Assembly (NCBI RefSeq): GCF_004570875.1 | Contig: NZ_SPQK01000011.1 | Location: 62,001 to 126,000, forward strand | From: Blastococcus sp. CT_GayMR16 | GTDB lineage: Bacteria; Actinomycetota; Actinomycetes; Mycobacteriales; Geodermatophilaceae | Direction of reading: 5' to 3' | Length of the DNA stretch: 64,000 nt | Part shown: piece by piece, positions 7,891 to 14,979 of the stretch | Numbering within the stretch: position 1 is the first letter of the stretch | How the letters are laid out: each line of letters begins with the position of its first letter | Notes under the pieces: model-generated | Seen by the model: the letters and a program-made list of their open reading frames with translations, nothing else | Told to the model about the DNA's origin: nothing | Databases searched by the model: none | Program-made: the position numbers and the translations under genes

Positions 7891-9225
7891 ATGCGCACAG
7901 GCAATTTCGCCCGCGCGTTCAGCGTCTCTACTGTCGCCCTGCTCGCTGTCACCGCGTGTGGCAGCGACAGTGACGACAGCGGCGGCGGGAGCGACAGCGG
8001 CGGCAGCAACGAGGCCGTCACCAACATCTACGGCTCCGACGGCAACATGGGCAGCGCCCTCGGTGACCAGTTCACCGACAAGGGTGCCTTGGCCGGTATG
8101 AAGGGCACGACCCCGCTGACCGACCTGAGTGCGGACTTCAAGGAGCGTCTCGACGCTCTGAACCCCGACCTCGGCGGCACGTACAACTACGCGGGCGAGT
8201 CCTACGACGCGGTCGTGCTCGTTGCCCTGGCCGCTCAGTCGGCCGGCACCAACGACGCCACCGCATTCGCGCCCTACATCAACGGGCTGACCAGCGGCGG
8301 GGACACCTGCACCGACTTCGCCAGCTGCCTCGAGATCCTCAACGAGGGTGGCGACGTCGACTACGACGGCGCGTCGGGTCCGCTCAGCTTCTCCGACCCG
8401 GGCGAGCCCGCGGTGGCGAGCTTCGGCCTGCTGCAGTTCGGTGAGGACAACAAGATCGACGACTCGCTCACCGAGTTCCAGGTCGCCGGTGACGAGGCGC
8501 AGGCCGCCACCGACGCCGGTCCGGCTCCGGTGGCTCCCGGCGCGACGGGTGGCCCGCTGGTCGTCGGCACGCTGCTGCCACTGACCGGTTCGCTCGCCTT
8601 CCTCGGCCCGCCCGAGGTCGCCGGCGTCCAGCTGGCGGTCCAGGAGATCAACGCGGCCGGTGGCGCCCTCGGTGCCCCCGTCCAGCTGGTCGAGGGTGAC
8701 TCGGGCGACACGTCGACCGACACCGCCAACACGACGGTCGACCGCCTGCTGGCGGCCAACGTCAACGCGATCATCGGTGCCGCGTCGTCCTCGGTGAGCC
8801 TCACCGTGATCGACAAGATCGCCGCGGCCGGCGTCGTGCAGTTCTCGCCGGCGAACACCTCCGACCAGTTCACCACCTACAACGACTCGGGGCTGTACTT
8901 CCGCACGGCGCCCCCGGACGTGCTGCAGGCGGTGCCGCTGGCCGACCTGGTGCTCAGCGACGGGAACACGACGGTCGGGATCCTCAACCTCAACGACGCC
9001 TACGGCACGGGCCTGGCCAAGAACGTGGCCGCCAACCTGGTCGACGGTGGGCTGAACGAGGACGACATCCTGTCCATCACCTACGACCCGACGGCCTCGT
9101 CGTACGACACCGAGGTCCAGCAGATGGTCGAGTTCGGTCCCGACGCCATCGTCGTGATCGGCTTCGACGAGTCGGCTCGCATCATCCAGGAGCTCAACGC
9201 GCAGGGCATCGGCCCCGCACGTTGA
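7891..9225 (+). CDS. Branched-chain amino-acid ABC transporter binding lipoprotein with swapped halves (circularly permuted)
   Basis: 444 residues. A lipoprotein signal ends at VTAC (Cys23), followed by a Ser/Gly/Asp linker. Residues 43 to about 205 then resemble the C-terminal part of a LivJ/LivK-type protein (YGSDGNMGSALGDQF, GGTYNYAGESYDAVVL, VDYDGASGPLSFSDPGEP, FGLLQFGEDN). A Pro/Ala linker leads at about 220 into what is normally the N-terminal part (PLVVGTLLPLTGSLAFLGPP, INAAGGALGAPVQLVEGDSG, IIGAASSSVSLTVIDKIAAA, IIQELNAQGIGPA), and the protein ends there. In the usual order GIGPA is followed by a stretch like NIYGSDGN. The reading frame is intact and the lipobox is correct, so the protein may fold as a permuted binding protein. 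It faces the convergent livF-livG-livM-livH cluster and is presumably its ligand receptor. An assembly error is the alternative. Confidence 0.85.
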   Translation: MRTGNFARAFSVSTVALLAVTACGSDSDDSGGGSDSGGSNEAVTNIYGSDGNMGSALGDQFTDKGALAGMKGTTPLTDLSADFKERLDALNPDLGGTYNYAGESYDAVVLVALAAQSAGTNDATAFAPYINGLTSGGDTCTDFASCLEILNEGGDVDYDGASGPLSFSDPGEPAVASFGLLQFGEDNKIDDSLTEFQVAGDEAQAATDAGPAPVAPGATGGPLVVGTLLPLTGSLAFLGPPEVAGVQLAVQEINAAGGALGAPVQLVEGDSGDTSTDTANTTVDRLLAANVNAIIGAASSSVSLTVIDKIAAAGVVQFSPANTSDQFTTYNDSGLYFRTAPPDVLQAVPLADLVLSDGNTTVGILNLNDAYGTGLAKNVAANLVDGGLNEDDILSITYDPTASSYDTEVQQMVEFGPDAIVVIGFDESARIIQELNAQGIGPAR

Positions 9226-9263
9226 TCTCCTGACAGGTGATCGACTAGCTCCACCGCACTGAC

Positions 9264-9300
9264 GCAGCGGCCCGGCACCCTCGAGGTGCCGGGCCGCTGC
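9264..9300 (+). terminator. Strong hairpin terminator after the binding lipoprotein
   Basis: A 16-bp perfect stem (GCAGCGGCCCGGCACC and its complement) with a CTCGA loop, 38 nt after the stop. It is preceded at 9244-9254 by ACTAGCTCCAC, the same 11-mer that precedes the rpsA terminator. Confidence 0.8.
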
Positions 9301-9357
9301 TGCGTCTGCGGGGCATGACGTCCCACCCCTGTGTGGGGCGGCCCAGGACCCGCCGGA

Positions 9358-9402
9358 CACGACGACGCCGGCCCCCCGATGAAGGGGGAGCCGGCGTCGT
9401 GT
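9358..9402 (-). terminator. Hairpin terminator of the liv operon
   Basis: A long stem of GACGCCGGC plus a C-run against a G-run plus GCCGGCGTC, with a short GATGAA loop. It lies just beyond the livF stop on the minus strand and between convergent units, so it may work both ways. Confidence 0.7.
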
Positions 9403-9416
9403 GTACGCGGGTTCTG

Positions 9417-10271
9417 CTACTGCGCCTTGGCCAGCGTGCCCAGGTACAGCTCGATGACCTTGGGGTCGTGCATCAGCGACTCACCGGTGTCGGTGTAGGC
9501 GTTACGGCCCTGGTCGAGCACGTAGCCGCGGTCGCAGATCTGCAGGCATCGCCGGGCGTTCTGCTCGACCATGATGATCGAGACGCCGGTCGCGTTGATC
9601 CGCCGGCAGCGGATGAACACCTCGTCCTGGTAGGCGGGTGACAGCCCGGCCGACGGCTCGTCGAGCAGCAGCACCGAGGGGTCCATCATCAGGGCCCGGC
9701 CCATGGCCACCATCTGGCGTTCACCGCCGGACAGGGAGCCCGCCTTGCCCTTGCGCCGCTCACCGAGCAGCGGAAACAGGTCGACGACATAGTCGAACCG
9801 GTTCTCGAACGTCTTCGGCCGCAGGTAGACGCCCATCTGCATGTTCTCCTCGATCGTCAGCGAGGGGAACACGTTGTTGTTCTGCGGCACGTACCCGACG
9901 CCGAGAGAGACCAGACGGTGCGCCGGCGCGGAGGTGATGTTCTCCCCGCGGAGGGTCACCGTGCCCGAGCGAACCGGGATCAGCCCGAACAGCGCCTTGA
10001 GCAGCGTCGACTTACCGGCTCCGTTGGGTCCGATGATCCCGACCAGCTCGCCGTCTTGCAGGTAGAAGTCACAGCCGCGAAGGATGTTCACACCCGGCAG
10101 GTATCCGGCGACCAGCTCGTCGGCGCGCATGAGGGCGCCCTCGGCCAGCCCCACGTGGCCCTCGCGCGTCGCTGCCTTCTCGGCGGGGGAGAGCTCGGCC
10201 GAGGAGGCCGCCTCGTCGGCACGGGTGAGGTCTTCGCCGGTCTCGTCGACCTCGAACAGTGGGTCACTCAT
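9417..10271 (-). CDS. livF: ABC transporter ATP-binding protein, LivF type
   Basis: 284 residues. Walker A GPNGAGKST, Q-loop in GYVPQNNNVFP, signature LSGGERQ, Walker B VLLLDEPSAGL and the switch His replaced by Gln in the IIMVEQNARR segment, which is usual for LivF. It forms one of the two nucleotide-binding subunits that power uptake of branched-chain amino acids or related amides. The first ~48 residues are an acidic extension not needed for the ABC core, which starts at about RADELVAGY. Its start overlaps the livG stop (ATGA), and it is the last gene of livH-livM-livG-livF. Confidence 0.93.
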   Translation of the reverse strand: MSDPLFEVDETGEDLTRADEAASSAELSPAEKAATREGHVGLAEGALMRADELVAGYLPGVNILRGCDFYLQDGELVGIIGPNGAGKSTLLKALFGLIPVRSGTVTLRGENITSAPAHRLVSLGVGYVPQNNNVFPSLTIEENMQMGVYLRPKTFENRFDYVVDLFPLLGERRKGKAGSLSGGERQMVAMGRALMMDPSVLLLDEPSAGLSPAYQDEVFIRCRRINATGVSIIMVEQNARRCLQICDRGYVLDQGRNAYTDTGESLMHDPKVIELYLGTLAKAQ

Positions 10272-11338
10272 CGCTCGGTCCTCCGCGGTTCGTCCTTCTC
10301 GGAGCTGAGGATCTCGCCTTCGGCGTTCTCCTCGCGGGCGATCTCTCGCTCGGCCTGGGCCAGGACCTTGTCCTCCTCCTCGACGGTGAGGGGTGCGTCG
10401 TGGTGCGCGCCGAGGTAGGCGTCGACGACGGCCCGGTTCTGGCTGATCGACTCAGGCGGCCCCTCGGCGATGATCCGGCCCGCAGCCATGACCACCACCC
10501 AGTCGCTGATGTCCCGGACGACGTCCATGTCGTGCTCGACGAAGATGACGGTCATCCCCTGCTCGCGTAGGTCCTTCACGTGGCCGAGGAGGCTCTGGGT
10601 GAGGGCGGGGTTCACGCCGGCCATCGGCTCGTCGAGCATGACGACCTGCGGGTCGCTCATCAGCGCGCGCGCCATCTCCAGCAGCTTGCGCTGGCCGCCG
10701 GACAGGGTGCCGGCGAAGTCGTCCTTCTTCGCGTCGAGCTTGAACCGCCGGAGCAGGTCCATCGCCTTCTCGGTGTTCGCCTTCTCCTCGCCCCTCCAGA
10801 TGCCGGGGACGAGAGCCCGGAAGAAGCCCTCTCCCCGCTGGTCCTGCGCCCCGAGCAGCATGTTCTGCAGCACGGACAGCCTGGACAGGGCCTTGGTCAG
10901 CTGGAACGTCCGGACGACGCCCAGCCGGGCCACCTGGTGGGGGGACAGCTTGCCGAGCGACTTCCCGTCGAAGGACCACGTGCCCGTGTCGGGCTGGTCG
11001 AAGCCGGTCAGCAGGTTGAACAGGGTGGTCTTGCCGGCGCCGTTCGGGCCGATCAAACCGGTGATCCCGCCGCGCTGGATCTCCAGGTGGTCGACCGAGA
11101 CGGCGGTGAGACCGCCGAACGTCCGGGTGACACCGTCGACCACGACCGCGGGGTCGGGCTTGGCGACGCCGATCTCCCACGGCAGGTCCTTCAGCGCGGC
11201 CTGCGCGAGGCGCCGCGGGGCATCGCCGCTCTGGAAGGAGCCCTGCGCCCCGGGGTGGTAGCCGGAACCAGGCGCACCGGCTCCTGATGTGCCGGCGCCG
11301 GATGCGGTCGCGCCGGTCGGCTTCGGGTCAGCGGGCAT
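10268..11338 (-). CDS. livG: ABC transporter ATP-binding protein, LivG type
   Basis: 356 residues, about 100 longer than the family core. A Gly/Ala/Pro-rich N-terminal extension (~60 residues) precedes the ABC domain: Walker A GPNGAGKTT, signature LSGGQRK, Walker B VVMLDEPMAGVNP, and the H-loop in VIFVEHDMDVV. After the core is an acidic tail rich in Glu and Arg. It pairs with LivF under the LivH/LivM channel. Its 5' end overlaps the livM 3' end by 11 bp, indicating translational coupling. Both nucleotide-binding subunits of this transporter carry charged extra ends, which may be a feature of the lineage. Confidence 0.93.
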   Translation of the reverse strand: MPADPKPTGATASGAGTSGAGAPGSGYHPGAQGSFQSGDAPRRLAQAALKDLPWEIGVAKPDPAVVVDGVTRTFGGLTAVSVDHLEIQRGGITGLIGPNGAGKTTLFNLLTGFDQPDTGTWSFDGKSLGKLSPHQVARLGVVRTFQLTKALSRLSVLQNMLLGAQDQRGEGFFRALVPGIWRGEEKANTEKAMDLLRRFKLDAKKDDFAGTLSGGQRKLLEMARALMSDPQVVMLDEPMAGVNPALTQSLLGHVKDLREQGMTVIFVEHDMDVVRDISDWVVVMAAGRIIAEGPPESISQNRAVVDAYLGAHHDAPLTVEEEDKVLAQAEREIAREENAEGEILSSEKDEPRRTER

Positions 11339-12344
11339 CGAGCATCACCTCTCGTCGATCCCCGATGATCCCCTGCGGGCGGAAGATCATGAGGAACATG
11401 ATCCCGAGACCGATGATGATGAAGCGCGCGTAGGCGACATCGGTCTGGGAGAACACCTCGTTGATCTGGAAGAGGCCGAAGAACGTCCGGTCGTCCGACA
11501 GCAGCGCGGAGAGGGCGCTGTCGGAGAACGCGATGATGAACCAGAGCAGCATCGCGCCGATGATCGGCCCCAGCACCGTGGCCGCGCCGCCGAGGATGAG
11601 TGCGCCGTAGGCCAGGAACGTGTTCGCGTTCTGGTACTGGTCGGGCTGGGCGGAGCCGGTGCCGACGGCGTAGACCATGCCGCCGAGGGCGCCGAACAGA
11701 CCGCCGAGGACCAGGGACTGCATCTTGTACGAGTAGACGTTCTTGCCCAGCGCGCGCGCCGCGTCCTCGTCCTCACGGACCGCCCGGAGCACCCGTCCCC
11801 ACGGGCTGCGCATGAGCAGGAAGACGAGGACGGACGTGAGGATCACGAGCGTCCAGCCGACCGTGATGACCCAGAGCTCGCCGCCGTTCCAGCGCGTGCC
11901 GAGGATGTTGTAGCGGCCGCTGGTGCCCCACGGGGACAGCCTGAGGAAGCCGCCGTTGAAGGCGGAGATGCCCAGCGTGCTGTTGGTGATCGGCGTCGCG
12001 GACACCGACCGGAAGAGCAGCCGTAGCGCCTCCGCGGCCGCGATCGTGACGATCGCCAGATAGTCCGCGCGCAGCCGGAGGGTCGGGAGGCCCAGCAGGA
12101 GTGCCAGCACGACCGCCGCGAGCAGGCCGACCAGGACGCCGGCCCAGAACGGCAGGCCCCACTTCGACACCGAGATCGCGATGCCGAAACCGCCGAGCAT
12201 GGCGAAGGCGATCTGCCCGAAGTTGAGCAGCCCGGTGTAGCCGAAGTGCACGTTCAGGCCGATGGCGAGGAGGGCGAAGAAGATCGCCTGATAGGTGAAC
12301 ATCGCCCGCACTCCGAGTGCGAAGGCGTCGAGCAGATCACTCAT
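11328..12344 (-). CDS. livM: ABC transporter permease, LivM type
   Basis: 338 residues, very hydrophobic, with about eight to ten membrane spans. Family landmarks are HFGYTGLLNFGQIAFAMLGGFG near the N-terminus, the LRLRADYLAIVTIAAAEALR loop in the middle, and the cytoplasmic segment RAVREDEDAARALGKNVYSYK that contacts the ATPase subunits. It forms the transport channel with LivH. The ATG at 12344 lies 6 bp after the livH stop. The C-terminus reads RPQGIIGDRRE, as usual for the family. Confidence 0.93.
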   Translation of the reverse strand: MSDLLDAFALGVRAMFTYQAIFFALLAIGLNVHFGYTGLLNFGQIAFAMLGGFGIAISVSKWGLPFWAGVLVGLLAAVVLALLLGLPTLRLRADYLAIVTIAAAEALRLLFRSVSATPITNSTLGISAFNGGFLRLSPWGTSGRYNILGTRWNGGELWVITVGWTLVILTSVLVFLLMRSPWGRVLRAVREDEDAARALGKNVYSYKMQSLVLGGLFGALGGMVYAVGTGSAQPDQYQNANTFLAYGALILGGAATVLGPIIGAMLLWFIIAFSDSALSALLSDDRTFFGLFQINEVFSQTDVAYARFIIIGLGIMFLMIFRPQGIIGDRREVMLDAR

Positions 12345-12350
12345 GGAGGC

Positions 12351-13706
12351 TCACCCGATCCGCGCGCGGCTGCCCAGGATGCCCTGGGGCCGGATGATGA
12401 GAATGACGATCAGGAGGAGCAGCCCTCCGACGTACTTCACGTCGTCGGGGATCACGAGCGTCGACATCTGGACGAAGATGCCGACGATCACGCTGCCGAC
12501 CAGGGCGCCGTACGCCGTCCCGAGACCGCCGAGCGTGACACCGGCGAACATCAGCAGCAGCAGCCGGAACCCCATGTCCCACTGGACCTGGTCCGACAGC
12601 CCGAGCAGCACGCCACCGAGTGCAGCGAGCGCGCCACCCATCACCCAGACGACCAGGATGACGCGGTTGACGTCGATGCCCGACGAGGCGGCGAGGTCGC
12701 GGTTGTCGGCGACAGCTCGCATGGCCTTGCCGATCCGGGTCCGCTGGAGCATCACCGCGACCGCGACCAGCACGATCACCGAGATGATGATCGAGTAGAG
12801 GTCGCGGTCGGTGAGCGTGAGGATCCCGTAGTCCCGGGCCCGCTGCGACTGGTAGTCGATGTAGGCGTTGGACCGGCCGCCGTAGAAGGTCTGGATCAGG
12901 TACCGGGCGGCCAGCGAGAGGCCGATGGAGACGACCAGCGCGGCGACCAGGCCCGTACCCCGGCGGCGCAGGGGTCGCCACAGCCCGAGTTCGTTCAGCG
13001 CACCGACCAGGCCGCCTACGACGACGGCGATCAGTCCCGCGGCGATCAGTGGAACACCGTGGGAGTTGATGAAGAAGGCCACCACCGCACCGAGGGTGAC
13101 CAGCTCCCCGTGCGCGAAGTTGGTGAGCCCGGTCGTCCCGAAGATCAAGGAGAGGCCGACGGCGCACATGGCGATCAGCAGCCCGAAGCGCAGGCCGTCG
13201 ACGAAGAGCTGAATGGCGAGGATCCGCCCCGAGCCGCCGGTGGTCCCGTCGGTGAGACCGAAGTTCACCGGGAGCCGGCGCCCGGTCTCGACGGTCACGG
13301 TGCGGGTATCACCGGCCGAGCCGACGTCCACGCCCTCGGGGAGCGAGTCGGCGTCGAGGCTGACGACGTAGTCACCCGGCCCCGGCAGGTCGACCGCGAA
13401 CCGCCCCGCCTCGTCGGTCTCCACCGAGTCGATCTCGTCGCCGTCCGGCGTCTCCACCGTGATGGTGACGCCCTCGATCGGGCCGGACGCGCTCGTGGTG
13501 AGCGTGCCCCGGACCTGTTCGCCCTCCGCGTGGGCCACCCCGGGCCCTACGGTGGCCAGCGCAGCCGCGAAGGCGGCGATCAGCAGGGCGAGGATCAGGG
13601 GACGGCGCCCCCCGGGGCGGCCGGCTGCGAATGGTGCCGCAGGCAACAGGCTCCGGGCGCTGCGGCGGTCACCGCGCCGACCGGCACGGTTCAGCGCGTG
13701 CGTCAC
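12351..13706 (-). CDS. livH: ABC transporter permease LivH fused to an N-terminal secreted carboxypeptidase-regulatory-like domain
   Basis: 451 residues, where plain LivH is about 290-310. The protein starts with a basic stretch and a signal-like hydrophobic segment ending AHAEGEQ (near residue 60). A beta-sandwich of the CarboxypepD_reg / SpaA-like type follows (VRGTLTTSASGPIEGVTITV to RRLPVNFG, about 65-150). The LivH permease comes next, with FGTTGLTNFAHGELVTLGA and the coupling loop RAVADNRDLAASSGIDVNR. The GTG at 13706 follows a strong AAGGAGGT site 4 nt upstream. The extra domain would lie outside the membrane beside the binding lipoprotein, so a docking role is a plausible inference. 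It is the first gene of the liv operon. Confidence 0.9.
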   Translation of the reverse strand: MTHALNRAGRRGDRRSARSLLPAAPFAAGRPGGRRPLILALLIAAFAAALATVGPGVAHAEGEQVRGTLTTSASGPIEGVTITVETPDGDEIDSVETDEAGRFAVDLPGPGDYVVSLDADSLPEGVDVGSAGDTRTVTVETGRRLPVNFGLTDGTTGGSGRILAIQLFVDGLRFGLLIAMCAVGLSLIFGTTGLTNFAHGELVTLGAVVAFFINSHGVPLIAAGLIAVVVGGLVGALNELGLWRPLRRRGTGLVAALVVSIGLSLAARYLIQTFYGGRSNAYIDYQSQRARDYGILTLTDRDLYSIIISVIVLVAVAVMLQRTRIGKAMRAVADNRDLAASSGIDVNRVILVVWVMGGALAALGGVLLGLSDQVQWDMGFRLLLLMFAGVTLGGLGTAYGALVGSVIVGIFVQMSTLVIPDDVKYVGGLLLLIVILIIRPQGILGSRARIG

Positions 13707-13896
13707 TCGACCTCCTTGGCGTGTGGCTGGGGGTGGGACGTTAGCCCAGTTGTGTTCCAGGGCTGTCTCTCCGCACTGACCCGTGACCTTTCCGGGACAC
13801 GCCGTTGTGGTAACAGCCTGTGTCCGTTCGGCGCGTCGTCGTGATCACGGCAGCTCAGGGGTGCAGTCTCCACGCACCGTCCAGGGGAGGACTCCT

Positions 13897-14523
13897 GTGT
13901 CAGGAACCGGTTCACGGTCTCGTGTAGTGACGCGCACCGCGCGTGCCGCTGACCTGCCCGCCGTGCTCGCGCTCGTCCGGCAGCACCGTGCCGACGCGCA
14001 CGCCGAGGACGTCCTCACCGGCCACACCCGGCTGAACGCGGCCGCGTCCGGGTTCCGCCGGCTACTCGACGACCCCGGGCACCGCGTCGTCCTCGCCGTC
14101 CTTCCGGGGCCCCATGCCGCCACGGCGGACGCCTCCGGTGAGGTGGCCGTCGGCCTCGCCGTCCTGGGGCTGGACCCGTTGTCCCTGGTGCTGGGCAACC
14201 CGCAGGTCACCGTGGACACCTTCGTCGTCGACCGGGAGCACCGGCGACAGGGCGCCGGCGTGCTGCTGCTCGCCGCCGCGGCTGCCTACGCGCAAGAGGC
14301 CGGCGCGGCCTACGTCGTGGCGTCGGTCGGCGGACACGAGGCCGAGCGGCAGCGGTTCTTCGCGCGCATGGGCTTCGCCCCGCTGACCACACGCCGCATC
14401 GTCAGCGTCGACTCCCTGACGCGGGCGCTCGTGTCGTGGCAGCGCCGCGGTGTGCCGCTGCCCGTCCCGCGGCGTGCCGCGGCGGTCCGCCGCCGGCCGA
14501 TGGCGCGGGGGCTGTCGGCCTGA
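13897..14523 (+). CDS. GNAT-family N-acetyltransferase
   Basis: 208 residues. The acetyl-CoA binding motif A is visible as VDTFVVDREHRRQGAGVLLLAAAAAYA, followed by the helix-strand VASVGGHEAERQRFFARMGFAPL typical of the GCN5 fold. The C-terminus is rich in Pro and Arg. The substrate is unknown. The start is GTG 13897, chosen because GGGGAGG at 13884-13890 sits 6 nt upstream. The gene stands alone, divergent from livH and convergent with the hotdog thioesterase, with only 6 bp between the two stop codons. Confidence 0.85.
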   Translation: MSGTGSRSRVVTRTARAADLPAVLALVRQHRADAHAEDVLTGHTRLNAAASGFRRLLDDPGHRVVLAVLPGPHAATADASGEVAVGLAVLGLDPLSLVLGNPQVTVDTFVVDREHRRQGAGVLLLAAAAAYAQEAGAAYVVASVGGHEAERQRFFARMGFAPLTTRRIVSVDSLTRALVSWQRRGVPLPVPRRAAAVRRRPMARGLSA

Positions 14524-14529
14524 GCCCGC

Positions 14530-14934
14530 TCAGGCCGGCAGGATCATGCAGGTCAGGCGTCCGCTGGCGGTCAGCTGGTCCTGGTCGTCGGTGACCTGGA
14601 TGAGGAAGGTGGCGAGGCTGCGGCCTCGGCGCACCGGCGTGCAGACCGCGGTCACCACCCCGGAGGTCGCTGCCTTCACGTAGCTGGCGTTCAGCTCGAT
14701 GCCGACCGCCTTGCGGCCCTCGCCGGCGCCGAGCATGGCCGCCCACGACCCGATCGACTCCATCAGCGCGCACGTGGCCCCGCCGTGCAGCAGGCCGAAC
14801 GGCTGCTGGTTGCCCTCCACCGGCATGGTCGCGACGAGCCGGTCGGGATCGAAGTCGAGAATCCGGATGCCGAGCTTGTCGTCGAGCGGACCGAAGGTGT
14901 CCGTCGGCGCCCAGGGCGGCGGTGGGGTCGTCAC
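14530..14934 (-). CDS. PaaI-family hotdog thioesterase
   Basis: 134 residues, a single hotdog domain. The family signature GLLHGGATCALMESIGSWAA contains the catalytic region, followed by GIELNASYVKAATSGVVTAV. It likely hydrolyses small acyl- or aryl-CoA thioesters; the substrate is unknown. The GTG at 14934 is preferred because TACCGT (a -10 hexamer) stands 6 nt upstream, giving a leaderless mRNA; the longer version from 14964 would include the promoter. It is divergent from polA with a very short shared promoter region. Confidence 0.88.
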   Translation of the reverse strand: MTTPPPPWAPTDTFGPLDDKLGIRILDFDPDRLVATMPVEGNQQPFGLLHGGATCALMESIGSWAAMLGAGEGRKAVGIELNASYVKAATSGVVTAVCTPVRRGRSLATFLIQVTDDQDQLTASGRLTCMILPA

Positions 14935-14940
14935 GAGGGC

Positions 14941-14946
14941 ACGGTA
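14941..14946 (-). promoter_or_regulatory. -10 hexamer TACCGT for the hotdog thioesterase, leaderless
   Basis: Read on the minus strand, TACCGT is followed by 6 nt and then the GTG at 14934. It is back to back with the polA promoter 20 bp away. Confidence 0.6.
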
Positions 14947-14965
14947 ACCAGTCAGCACCCGCACA

Positions 14966-14971
14966 TAGGAT
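14966..14971 (+). promoter_or_regulatory. -10 hexamer TAGGAT for polA
   Basis: TAGGAT is followed by 8 nt and then the polA ATG at 14980, so the transcript probably starts within a base or two of the start codon. No ribosome binding site is present. Confidence 0.6.
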
Positions 14972-14979
14972 CGGACCCG

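Noticed and set aside
12246-13844. A 532-codon plus-strand frame opposite livH and livM
   Set aside because: Shadow of the permeases; very rich in Asp, Glu and His, with no family.
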